From Rhynochetos jubatus (lineage: Eukaryota > Chordata > Aves > Eurypygiformes > Rhynochetidae): DNA of 64,000 nucleotides. The position numbers were made by a program, and so were the translations under genes. Location: positions 6,137,001-6,201,000 of the forward strand of contig CM050656.1 in assembly GCA_027574665.1 (NCBI GenBank), given 5' to 3'. The notes beneath the pieces were generated by a model. The model was given only the letters and a program-made list of their open reading frames with translations. It did not search any database and had not been told where the DNA came from. Shown here piece by piece: positions 33,601 through 45,145 of this stretch. The first letter of the stretch is position 1; each line of letters begins with the position of its first letter.

Positions 33601-36600
33601 GGAAATAAGATGAGGGGGATGGCTTCTCCTTGGCTATGAGCAAAAGGGACTGGGAACAGATGGCACTAAATTATATAGCCCTCCTGATGCTCTGTGCCGT
33701 TCTGGGATCAAACTGTGGTTGTCTTCCTATTTGAAGGTGGAACTGAGGCTTTTACAGTCAGTACAGTTTTGGTAATTCCTCAAAAGAAGGAGCTTGCGGT
33801 TGTGCACCTTTGTTGCAAGAGAGTGGGGCACGAACGGTCCTGAGCTTTTCTGCTGGGTCATTATGTTTAAAAGACACCAGTCTGTTCGTCTCGGATGGGC
33901 TTTGTTCACTGTGTGGTTTTTTTTTTCTTTCTAGCAACAGTAAAAGCAAGGAAGGTGGAGGGGTTGTTTTCAGCAGCTTCCTCAGGCTGAATGCTGTATC
34001 TGGGGTTCTTTTACCCGGAGTCCTTACCTGCCTGTGGGCTCAGAATGTTTAAAGATGTTTTGTTGTTGTTGGCGTTGGTTGGTTTGTTTGTTTTTTGTAA
34101 AAATCCTTGAATCCTACAACACAAACATACAATGTTGCTCATTAACAGAGCAGACTGAGTTTATAGCTTGACAGAGGAATGCTACGTGAGTGGGGCATTT
34201 GGGGATCCCAAAACATGGCTTGTGCTTTTAGGAAAGCCCATCTTGAATCAGAGAGGTAGGAAGTGCCTCTCAGTCTGTACCTGGCAAGCAACTAGCAGGG
34301 CTGGAAAGATAACTTCTGTGAAATCTCCAGTGACTGAAATCCTGGGAAGAGAGTTCATTTTTGAATCCCAGTGCACAGTGTATCATGTGGTCTGTCTTTT
34401 CTGCGTGCTACTTACTTCTCTTAAGAAAAATGACAACTTTTAGCAACTAGATGGATTGCTGGTGCTCCATTAGACAGAAGAACTTGTGCTTAGGTTCCAG
34501 GAACATGCTGCATGATGCATTGCTCTCTGTGGACACTGCAAAACACGCTTCTGTTCTAAAAAGCTTTTAATATGGGAAACTACTAGAAAAAATGAATAGC
34601 TTTTAGTGAGAGTCTGGAATACTACTAGCCTTTATACTGCTTCTCAAATATTTTTGCATATTCAGAAGAATGATTTTGCAGTTTCAGGCTTCCCCCCCAG
34701 CCTCAGACATAAACCTGTTCATTTTACTGTATGAATTTAGAGGCTGTGTAGGTCTTGGAAGCAGTGTCCTTTGCTTTGGGATCTCATTGCCTTTTATATG
34801 TGAGTGCTTCAAAACATGCCAGTAACTACTGAATTTGGCTTCAAAAGAATTATTAAAAGGTGCCAAATTTTTAAACTTTTTCTTCATCTTCCTTGCTTTA
34901 TAAATCAGACCTTCTCTGGCCAGACTGTCATCCCTACATTGTGTATCCTGTGCTCCTCTGGAGTATGTTCAATTCAGTTGAGTAAATTTTGATGTGTAAT
35001 GCTGAGATGTAGTCAAGCCAACAGATTTTGTTTGTTGAAGAAAAACAAGCCATGGAGCTTCAAACCCTGCTGGTTTAAATGCACTTGGCTGAAGGGGATG
35101 AAAGCCTTACTCCTGTGCAAGCAGCTGTGTTTGTAGCTGTGCAGAAACATAGGGTTGCAGGTTATGAACTCTGATGCTGTAAGATAATCCCATATCTTCA
35201 GCCCGTGCTGGGATGAGTTGGCATAACTCAAATGTTGCTTTAGGATGGGCAGAGTTTTATGGTCTGTGTTGCAGACTGTATTTATAGTCTGCTTGAAGGA
35301 TTACTGGTCTCTGTTGTCGGGTGGTTGGTTTCTGTTAGGCAGCCATTCCCTTGGATTTCTTACTCTGTTGACCCTTCAGAGAAGGGTAAATGTACATCTG
35401 TCATGATAATCAGAGCCATGAGAAATACTGAGACAATTTTATGTCCTTGTTCCCAAGCTCCTGCCTCAGGAGATGGCAGCACCTTTCTGGGCATCCCTAG
35501 GACACATCCTGGAGTTTGACTGGTTTGGCTGAGCCTACTTGGCTGGAATGGGATAATGAAGGTTTTGGAAGAGCAGCATGGAAGGACATACAGTGCAGCT
35601 GGGTGAGAAGTTTAAAGGACACCTTGGTTTCAGTTTGTGGAGTCCGTCACACTGGATTGGTGACAGATGGAGCGAATGGAAGTTGGCTGTGCCAGGAGAC
35701 TGTTGTGGCAAACAAAAGGAAATCTGAAAAGACAGGTGCAGCAAGACAGGAGCTGGGCAAAGGGCAGAGAGTGTTTTGTGTTGGAGAGGAGGGGATGGTT
35801 AGAGCACTATGGTCTCTGCAGCTTCCGTTGTGCATCTCTGAATGAAGTTCCTTGAGAATTTAAAAAAAATAAATCAATAATTGCATTAGTGGTACTGTGC
35901 ATTTGGTACACTTTTCACCAGAGTTCTAAAAAAACTTTGGAAATACCCAGTTAGCTATTAAAGGCCAAAGGGAACCTGCTTGCTGTAATATTTCTGAGAC
36001 TGAGATATTGCTTGCTGTCAGACTGCAGCCCAGCCTTAGGATTTACTGGAAGGAGTTTATTCCAGGAAAATCCAGAGATGTGAAGGCAGTAGCAGTGACA
36101 GTGTGAAACACCTGAGGATGTTGGATTGCCTGGTGAGCATATCTCAAGCAGTGGCCTAGAGAGAGCTGTCTGGTACTCAACTCTAAGAGTAGAGAAGGAG
36201 AAACTATTGTGGCAGCTGGTCAAAAGTGCTGCAGAGCAAAGCAAGTCTGCTGGGGGGAAACCCAGCGGTAGTTCCTCTGTTCTGAGTGCCTAATGCTTTT
36301 CAACTCAATGTAAAGGATTCCCGTGGTTTGTGGGGAGGGTGCTAATGACCTTTCCATCTTCCTCTGTGGCAGACATTTGAAATCTAACAGGAAGAAACCC
36401 TGCAGACCGAGAAAATCCAACTAAAAAATTCTTTTCAGGTTTTGTTGAGATAAAAACTGTATTTTCCTTTTGTCAGGTTGTTTTATAAGATGAGCAGCAT
36501 GTTTCTAAAATGCTGGCCTATGTTACTGCAAAAGATACAAATACATATGCAAGTATGTCTGTGTGCCTGTGAATACTGCTTGCAATTGCATGTTCTCCTG

Positions 36601-37680
36601 TTCTGGGATTATGTTCTTCGATTATATGATGCGTCTTGATCTGCCCCATAAAATTAGTGTATTCACTGGTGAATGTGTTGGACATGTAAGAGTGCAGAAC
36701 CAAGACTGTACAACTCTTTTGTGTGCTTGATGCTGCAATGTAACTATACATCATTAATATATTGTCCAGATAATGTAGAGTGTGCTATTTATGACAACAC
36801 ACATATTTCAAGATCATGCCTGGATCGCTAAGAGCAGGAAGAGTTAGAAGAATGTGCAGATTGTAGTATGCAAAGGTAGGAGATACAGTCACAGATATTA
36901 CACTGTCTCATTGCTGGCACACAGAGCTGAAAATGATGGGGTTGATGAGGATCTATCCTGTAACTTCATTGGTCTGAGGGAAATCTGTAGGTGGTTCATT
37001 TTTGGAGAACAGCTCGTCTTTCACTAGTGTTCTGTGGTTGGACAGGGGAGGTTCTGCCCTCTCTCCTGGCATGAGAACTGCACAAAGAAAGCAGAAGGAT
37101 GTGAAGATGTGAATAGATATCCTTTCTCCATCCTCCTCTGCAGGCCTGTGGCAGGGTAAAAGTTACCGTTGGGTAGAAGAAAACGCTGTTGGTTTCCATA
37201 CTGCTGAGGCTTTGGTATATAGTGTTGAACACTATAAAAATAAACTTGAACAAATATATGCTCTTCTAACTGTCAAAAATTGCAAAAACATGTGCTTGGG
37301 TTTGATGAGCAGTTGTCTAGGCATTGTAAATATATTCCTAAGAAACTGGGTTTGACAGACAGGGGAGGACATGCAAGCTGCAGGATTTCAGCAGTTTTGA
37401 AATCTCATTTTCATTTCTGGACTCTCAATCTTCTTTTGTGTGCACATGCACAAATACCCGTGAAGGCAGTGTTCCCATTGCAAACTAGTTTCCAACTTTG
37501 AAGGTTTAGAAGTCTAAAATTGTGCCATTTGCATTTCAAACAGTGTCAGATTTGCTCTAGCATTGGCGTACCCTGGGCAGCAATATGCCCAGAGGGGTAT
37601 CTGCTGGCTCTGGAAGAGGCAAGTTTTCAAGGTAACGCAGAGCTTGCCCCGCTGAGGGGCTGGCTGTGTTTGTAAAAAAT
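27640..37680. other. long non-coding interval without recognised repeats
   Basis: About 10 kb with no CR1, LTR, tRNA or convincing ORF. The part at about 31.7-32.3 kb is AT-rich, low in repeats and has the look of conserved non-coding DNA, but this cannot be tested without an alignment. A TG-rich patch lies at 34061-34098 and an imperfect CA/TA patch at 32310-32340. Confidence 0.45.
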
Positions 37681-37816
37681 CTATTGTGGCAATTCTTCTG
37701 GAAAAACTATTTTGGGAGACCCGTTTTGGTAAACTTCCACGTGCAGATTACTTCTGAGTATCTTACTTTCCTTCTCCACTAATTGCTTTAGGCTCCTGCT
37801 AACACTTGCCTGTCCC
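37681..37816 (-). other. candidate terminal exon next to CpG-rich patch (unidentified)
   Basis: On the minus strand the acceptor CAGCTGCCCTTCCATATGCAG is followed by one base and 44 codons, GQASVSRSLKQLVEKESKIL through VFPEELPQ, then TAG. The frame is also open upstream without splicing, to about 37989, making at least 102 codons through the CpG-rich patch. The peptide is hydrophilic with a lysine/glutamate-rich start. I recognise no family. A poor internal donor (AAA|GTAAGA) is present. It could be a small exon, a lineage-specific ORF or chance. Confidence 0.2.
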
Positions 37817-37825
37817 CTGCATATG

Positions 37826-37945
37826 GAAGGGCAGCTGGGGCCGGATGGTGAGCAGTTCGGGTTGGTATCGCAGCCAGCCCGCCCCATTGCTGTGCCCCGC
37901 AGCCGCCCCGCCGTGCCGCTCTGCAGAAGGACAGGGAGGGGACCC
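37826..37945. promoter_or_regulatory. short CpG-rich patch (possible cryptic promoter)
   Basis: About ten CpG dinucleotides and roughly 65% GC in about 110 bp (GCCCGCCCC, CCCCGCAGCCGCCCCGCCGT) in an otherwise CpG-poor window. It contains GC-box-like strings. It is too short for a classical CpG island, but it is the only such patch in the repeat-free core. A GC-rich exon is the other reading. No TATA box or initiator could be assigned. Confidence 0.25.
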
Positions 37946-38049
37946 CACTGGGAAGCTCTATGGGGTACAGGCGGTGCTTTGGTATCCAATTCAGAGGATT
38001 AATAACCACTTTCTGTTCCTTGGACACTGCAGCCAGTTGGCCTAGTGTT

Positions 38050-41000
38050 CATATTCAGTTTGCCCACTTCTTGAGTGCACTTACTTGTGTAAATCTGCTG
38101 AAGCGTTTAAGTCTGAAAGAGCAAACAAACAGGGGAATAAACAGACGGCTCTGCTGGCTCTGGAGGGGTCGCTTGCTTCTCTTTCCTTGTTTCCATGAAT
38201 GTGGCCGTTTGCAATACATACAATGCCGTCTGTCAGCTCTCCCTTCCCAGATGAGGGCTTTGCTGTGAAGTGTAAAGCGCCGTCTGTGCACCCAGCATCT
38301 CTGCTCCTTTAGAAATGCTCATTGGAAACTGGACACATCCTCATTCCTCTTCCTCAATGCTCAGTCGCTGCCTCTTTGTGCCCTGGTGCCAGGGTTGGGA
38401 TGGATGACTGAGCCCCAGGGGGCTGCCAGGAGGAGCTGCCCGGGGTGTGGTGGCTGCCTGTAAGCACAGAGAAGCATACACATGGGAAGAGACTGTGTGC
38501 TCTGTACAGAATGGCATGAGGCTTGTACCCAGTGAGGATAGAGGCCTTTGCCCATGCGGATTCAAACACCGTGGCTTGTCCCATAGCTGAGGGATCTCTA
38601 CTTTATTAAATGGTGTGGTTACGACTGGCCTGCTTCATATGCTGGCCATACCACAGAGCTATTAATCAAGTCAGCTAACAGGTTTTCTCTCACCATCGTG
38701 CCAGTGTTGTTTTATTGTAGGTTAAGGTTTGGGTTTCTACATGTATACACTTACTACTGAAGAAATCTGACCATGTTTGAGATTCTCAAGATTATTCTTC
38801 CATTTGTTATTACTCTACATTGGTTTTGTTAATCCCTTGCTGGTCACCCAGCGAGTCTGGACTGTTTTGGATGCTTTGGTCTCTCCCAGTTTATTTCAGG
38901 GGTTCGTAGAAACACCCTTCTCTTGCAGAGATCCTGCACTAGATTTTAGCATACGCAGCATTGCGCCTTCCGCGTTTTGGCCCAGTGCTTTCTGCATACT
39001 GCCTTGCATTATTTGTCGTTTGTATCCTCTTACCCTGCATGCCTTTTGGTCTTGAAATGAATGCTGAGCTCCTGATTTGAGTAGGTCAGACAAAGCAAAC
39101 TTTCTGACCAAATTCAGGTCAGAGTTTCAGGATGGATTTCTCATGGGTAATTTAATTTTGCCTATTTTAAATTTCCATGCCACTACCTCAGACATGACAT
39201 CTATTCTAGTCTCTAACTCTTCTATGGCAATGTCTGTACTCGTTTGAAAGGTGCCGCAGTCTGTCCTTGCGTATCTGGTGTTATACATGTTAAAGGACTG
39301 GCTTTGTGTAGAATTGGTCCTGACAGTATATCCTAAATTGAAGGAAAACTGTAATGAATGTAATTGTCATGGGAATTCTGTGTTCTTGTTGTCAAACAGA
39401 GGAATGTCATTAGGCAAAAAGGAAGAACAGCTAAGATCTGCCAAATATTTTAATAGCAATTTGTAATTAAGCCTGTTTTACTCAGTTTAGTGCTATATAA
39501 TGTATTTTGGGCATTTGGTGAATCTCCCAGGAAGAAGGTTCTTGTTCTCTGGTGCCAGCCAGATGTGTTGTGGACCCCCACAGCAGTGTAAGAGAAAGAG
39601 CTGGGCAGGTTCTGGGCACTTCCATATCTAGGGTCTGTCTCCTCTGTCCATGCTGGTCCTGTATCTGATTTTGTGCCATCCGTTTCAACATGTGCTTCCC
39701 TAAGCTGGCTGGTTCATTTAAAATCCAATGCTTTGTTGGGAAACCAGTTCTCCAGGCTTTTGCAGAGAATTTTGCTTCAAAAGCTGATGGATTTTGCTTT
39801 TTTAATTGACCTGTGATGTTAGTTTTCTTCAGTGGAAGGTTTGTACAAAAGTGGCTCTCAAACTTTTCTGAGTGTGTCCCCATTTTCTGCTGCAAACTCT
39901 TCTAGTGCAGTTGAATTCCATCTGACCTGTGGTCCCACCTGAGATTCTTGCCCCTGTTTTGGGAGCTGTTTGCCTACTCACTCACAGGAGCGTATTGCCT
40001 TCTGCAGGGTCCAGCAGGAGCTCCTGCTGATCAAATACTGAAAGGCATTATTTTGGTGATACTTATCCTTGCTTTAGGTGCAGAACGCTGGGCCAATTTA
40101 ATGCCTGGCATATCTGCATTAAAAGCAGGGGCTTACTTGCTATACTGCTGCTGATTTTAGTGTGTTTACGGAGTTTGGCTTTAGTTTAAAATGTCAGCCC
40201 TGCTCAAACACACAGGTGTTCCCTGGTGATTTTATCTAAGGTTTCCTATAAGAGGAGTTTATGTATAAATAATATTTGCAATTCCTGTTCAAGTCCTGTG
40301 TGAACTCCAGTGACGATATCACACCGCTGATTCTCTTTGCCTCTCCTTTCACCAAGGTAAGATGCTTTCTCTGCTTTTTTAAAAAGTGCTGTTGGACTCA
40401 GCCCTCCATCAGGCCATGTGCCGTGCTGCTTTGCATTCATCCGGGTTTCCATCCCTTGCTGTCAAACAGATGTTTAAAACGTCACAGGACTCACCAGCGT
40501 GCCTTTTGCACACTTCATTTGTGATTATTTATTTGCCTCCTGGAGAAGACCTGCTGCAAGACTGGAGAGAAGGGGAAGCGGGAGCGGGTGAGTTGCATGA
40601 GCCCTAAGGTCACGTCCCAGGTGGAAGGTCACTAGCACAGTGAGAGTATTGAGTGAGTCCTACGGGTGGGAGCTGCTGGAGAAGCCTGCCAGCAGGAAGA
40701 CTTGTCTGCAGTTCTCCCAGTGAAGGGAAGGACTGTCCCTTGAGGCAGAGTGACCCCTAGGACAGAGGCTTGTCCTGTGAAGATTCACTATGGATGGGCA
40801 TCCAGGCAGCGGCATGTGTTGTGGGACACCAGAGAACCTTGTCACAGAAGCTTTATGGGACAGGATAGAAGAAGAAAGAAGGTGAAAGATTTCAGGAACT
40901 GCCAGTGTGGTGATGGTTCTGTGCTACAAGAAATATTCTTAAGTCCTTGCAGCTCTCCAGGGAGTAACTGGAGTGCAGGGCTATGGGACAGAGACTGGTG

Positions 41001-44000
41001 GTTCATTGCAGTCTGACCCTTTCTCTCTTCTTCGTGTTTGTTAGTGTGTGAAGTCTGGTGACTAACGGTACTAGCAATGCCTCCTGTTCCAGATCAGGGA
41101 ATTCCCTTGTGCTGATAAATTGCTTGACTCAGAATCATGTTCTCTTTTTTTCCTGTTTCAAAGTAGAGTTTTACATCCCCATTGAATAGGTTGCCAAATC
41201 CAAACTTGCAGTAAACTGAAGGTGTCTCTCATTGGCTAAATTCTGCCATCCATCTTGGGTCTTGACTTGCAGCATCCTAATCCCAGACTGGGTGCTCGAT
41301 TCAATGTTCTGCTGAAGCAGCCTAGATTGCCTCTCCTGCTCATCTCTCAGGCATCTGGAACTACATCATTGCTTAACTGGTCTGAACTGTGTCTTCGGGA
41401 GGTCTGCCAAGGCACTCTGTATCCGTTCTTTGTCATTTGAGCAGATCTCTTGATCACGTGTATGGATCTGGTCCTGTGTTGAGAAGTCCATGTCCCTCTG
41501 AGTTGGGACACTTCAGACAAAAGTAAAAATAAGACAGCATTAAGGGAACTCAATTTATTTCCATGTCATCCCAACTCAAATTCAGGCTTCTTTCCATCAG
41601 AGGAGGACTGGTTCGTTACCCTGGTGCAACTCTCCTTACCTCTGCTGTGAAACAGCAATCAGATGTGTGATCCTCCAGGAGCAACCAGCACTCTTGGATC
41701 CTTTTTAGTTTTCCGGGAGTGGGTAGGGGGGAGTGAGAAGCAGAGCTGATTCCTGAGAGCCCTTAGGAAAAAAAATATTGTGCCTTGTAAAAATGAGTGA
41801 TTTTACTTATTGCAATTGAGGAGTCAATTAACTGGCTAATTAAAGCAATTTCTCATTACATAATTGAATTCTGGTTGAACACCATTTCTACTCTGCAAGA
41901 CTGCCCTGGAGAGCAGAGCTGTTTGAGTGCTCTGTATCACAAACAGAAGAACCAATCGCTCTCCCAGTGTTCAGATCCGGCCTGGAGCCACTCATGAGTC
42001 TGGGAGAGGGAGAGATGGTTGGGTGGGACTTCCCTTGGTTGCTTGTGGAAATAAACAATGGGATGTCATCTAGATGGTTAAGAAAAAGGCAGTTTTCTCA
42101 GACATGTTTCTAGTGCCAAAAATAAATGAAGAAAGGAGGTGATGGGTACTGGAGGCCTAGCTGTTAGCACAGAAAATGTGAGGTTTAGGATGTCCAGGGC
42201 TGTGGGACTCAGGATTACACTCTAGAATAGGCAGAGTGTCTCATGGTCAAAGAATTATGGGTTTGGATGTGCCAGTGCTCATCTGGTATACTTCTAAATT
42301 GGCTGAGAGGAGAGAGCTGCTCGATTCTGGCAGCTTCCTCCTGCACGGAAAGATAGACTGAAGATGGAGTTACTTTTCTGATTCATCCTTCATTAAAAAA
42401 TATTGATGTACTGAAATGTTGTATGGTAATGGAAGATATATGAAAAAGTGAATGGTAAGAACTTGAAATATTTTAAAATCTGCAGTAGGAGATTTTAGTG
42501 GGTATAGTTAAAACCAAGCATGGTGTCAGCCATGCTGTCTGAAGAAGAGAAGGGAGGGCCAGGTTAGTGGCATTTGTTGCTGGCGAGACATGATTTGACA
42601 ATGAGGGATTGTGACAGAGATATTTTTGAAGTTGGGATATAAGTACTTCAAAGCCCAGAAGAAATTGCATTTGGCAGTTGATGTGGACTTTGAAGACTGA
42701 ATGGGACACAATTAAAAGAGCTGAGTTTACCATGTTCAGCTTCCTTCCCTCACTAGTGTGCGACCCAGGGACTCTCAGTGCCCTGATCATGTTGAACCTT
42801 GGAAACAGGACTCAGGTGGAGCAGAAACAATCTTCTCATCTAAGGAGGGAACTAGTTAAAATTAGTGAATGTTGCAGATTTAGTTAGAATTCAGGTATTT
42901 TAACTGATTTCTCATTAGTGAACACAAAGTGCTTGAGGGAAAGTTATCATCTAACTTGTTTGTTTTTCTGAGCTTTTTGTTTTAAACATTCTTTTCAGAC
43001 TACAGGGCTGGGTTCCTTCCTTTGTGTGAGACCTGATCGGGTACCTTGTTCCCTGAGCCCCAGTTTGTTATTCAGAAACTGAATGCATTGCCTCTGTCAC
43101 AGGAGAGCTCTGGGACACAGTCACTGGTGTTTGCAAATCCCTCATACCTTGTGGATAATGACCTCTGATAGAAATAACGAGGCTTCTCAAACTCAGTGGG
43201 AAATTGTGTCATGCTTAAAACAGAAAAGATACTGTATTAGGAGAACTGCAAAATTTACTGGATAGGGAAGAGTGAGAGCAGAATTTAAACCCAAACAAAC
43301 ATTAAAAAAATTAGGGCCTATTGTTAATATTTAGCATCTCCAGAATATGATGAAGAGACAGAAGGGTGTAATGATAGTTTTGCACAGTGGAGTATTTGTT
43401 TCCTGTACTTGGATTTTCAGCCAAAACACAGAGTGGAAGAAAGAGAAGCACTGCAGGCAGATTGCAGTATGGAAGGGGAAGGAAGGGGAAGGTTAGGAGG
43501 AATGGAAAATGCCTATGTTAGTGTATGCTGTGAGGAGGGAAGGAGTGGGTATAGTGCTGTGAAAGACTATGCCATAAGTGGGAAAGAGCATTAGATTGTT
43601 AATGACTAAGTTACATTTGATAAATGTGTTTCCAGGAAGAAGAAGAACAGAAGTTGGGAAATCAAATCTATGAGAACAGCATACTTTACACTCCAGCTTC
43701 TGGCTCAGTATTTTTAAAAAGCCCTAGGATATCTTGTAGGGAGCTGCCTAGTGCTGGTGGAAATGGATCACCTGTAGAAACAAATCTTTTGTGAGCTCAG
43801 TTTAGATGAGTTTTGCTGTGGGTTGAGTGTGGTGGGGTTTGTTTTGTGGGTTGAAGGTTTGTTTGTTTTCCTTGTGGCTGGAGTATGGTAGGAGGAAAAA
43901 ATCCAGGCAATTCCCGCTCCCCCACCCCCTTTCAAATATATAATATTTCACTTCCGACTGCCACTGCTTGTTATCATGACTTCAGTGGAGCTCAGTTCCC

Positions 44001-44185
44001 ACACTTGACCAGCGGCATCAGCCTCCATATGTTCCTGATATGCAGTGAAATGGGCATTCCTGATTGTGTGTGGTCTGACAGATGCTGGTTTTTAGTGGCA
44101 GTCTTTTTCTCTCTCAATCAAGTTATTAGTGTCATTGTTATGAAGCACTCAACATCTTTCAGCCCCAGGGAAGAGGAGCCCGGTT
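38050..44185. other. non-coding interval
   Basis: No gene or interspersed repeat is recognised. It contains the TAAT-rich patch at 41810-41872 and a G/T-skewed stretch at about 43800-43885. Scattered open frames of 60-140 codons (for example 39482-39895, -) resemble no family. Confidence 0.45.
41810..41872. promoter_or_regulatory. homeodomain-type TAAT/ATTA cluster
   Basis: Six or so ATTA/AATT cores fall within about 60 bp (CAATTGAGG, TCAATTAACTGG, CTAATTAAAG, CATTACATAATTGAATTC). Homeodomain proteins bind such cores, so this could be part of an enhancer. AT-rich chance clustering is the simple alternative. Confidence 0.2.
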
Positions 44186-44251
44186 TGGAACAGAAACCTG
44201 TGCATCCTGACAGCACATGTTGAAGCACGGTGGAGTTAAAATGCACTCGTG
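44186..44251 (+). repeat. inverted repeat, left arm (66 bp)
   Basis: The left arm starts TGGAACAGAAACCTG and ends GCACTCGTG. It is the reverse complement of 45080-45145 with only two mismatches in 66 positions (97%). The arms are separated by 828 bp of unrelated sequence. Outer flanks show no obvious target-site duplication and no terminal motif of a DNA transposon that I recognise. Confidence 0.96.
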
Positions 44252-45079
44252 TTCAGTGTCCCTTAGGAAGCAGTCTAATTCCCAGGCTGGCACTTCTGGC
44301 ATAACTTAATTATGGAATCATAAATAAACAATTGACATAGGCCAGGGAACTTCAAAGCAATCAGTACAGTCGTAATAGGTTCTGGCTTGATAAATAAACC
44401 ATGCTGATAGTCTAAAGGAGTCTTAATTTTTTTTTTTCCTTGTGTCTTAGATCAAAGCTTCTTCCTTGAACTGCAGCCTGGCAACTCTCCCTAACCCCTT
44501 TCCTTCCCCCACAGCCCCTGCTGATCTCTTGGTACAAGCATCATTGCCCATGGGACTAGTTTCTTTGCAAGGTGTACTCCATCTCCTAAATTAATTGCAT
44601 CCTGATACCCAGTTGCATGCAAACTGCTTCTTAGAGAATGATTCTTGGCCGGCATCTGTTTTTTTTTTTTGATTGAATTGATAGGCATATCGTGGCTTCT
44701 TCGGTAATGAGGATCACTTTTATGTTGGCTGTAACAGTTATGTCCATGCCGTATGCTGTTTTAGTTGCCTGGTTCCAGCTGTGTACCCACATAGTCGGGT
44801 TTTGTTTCCAACAAGACCAGGGCACAGTGAGGTGGTGGTTGAGATGATGTTGCTTGTGCAGCTTGAGAGGGTTGCTGAGGCCTTTTCCCCAGACCATTTG
44901 TTACACTTGGAAGCGGTTGGTTGATGTGTCTCACCTCTGCTAAGCCCAAGACTCTCTCTAAGATATCCCATCCTCCATTACCAGACAGAGAGCATCGTGG
45001 GACCATCTGGCTGTCCTGTGAATAAGTGGCAAGCCTTGTGAAAATCTTGCTGTGGGTTCAACACTACGTTTTCACACTG
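44252..45079. other. spacer between inverted-repeat arms
   Basis: 828 bp of unique-looking sequence with no ORF of interest, containing T-runs at about 44429-44438 and 44660-44670. No transposase remnant was seen. Confidence 0.6.
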
Positions 45080-45145
45080 CACGAGTACATTTTAACTCCA
45101 CCGTGCTTCAACATGTGCTGTCAGGATGCACGGGTTTCTGTTCCA
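45080..45145 (-). repeat. inverted repeat, right arm (66 bp)
   Basis: The right arm reads CACGAGTACATTTTAACTCC onward to TTTCTGTTCCA. It differs from the reverse complement of 44186-44251 at two positions. The similarity ends sharply on both sides. Confidence 0.96.

Noticed and set aside
41621..41700. Minus-strand donor GCAGAG|GTAAGG, resembling the one at 15721
   Set aside because: No acceptor with an open frame upstream; the similarity of the two sites is only the donor consensus.
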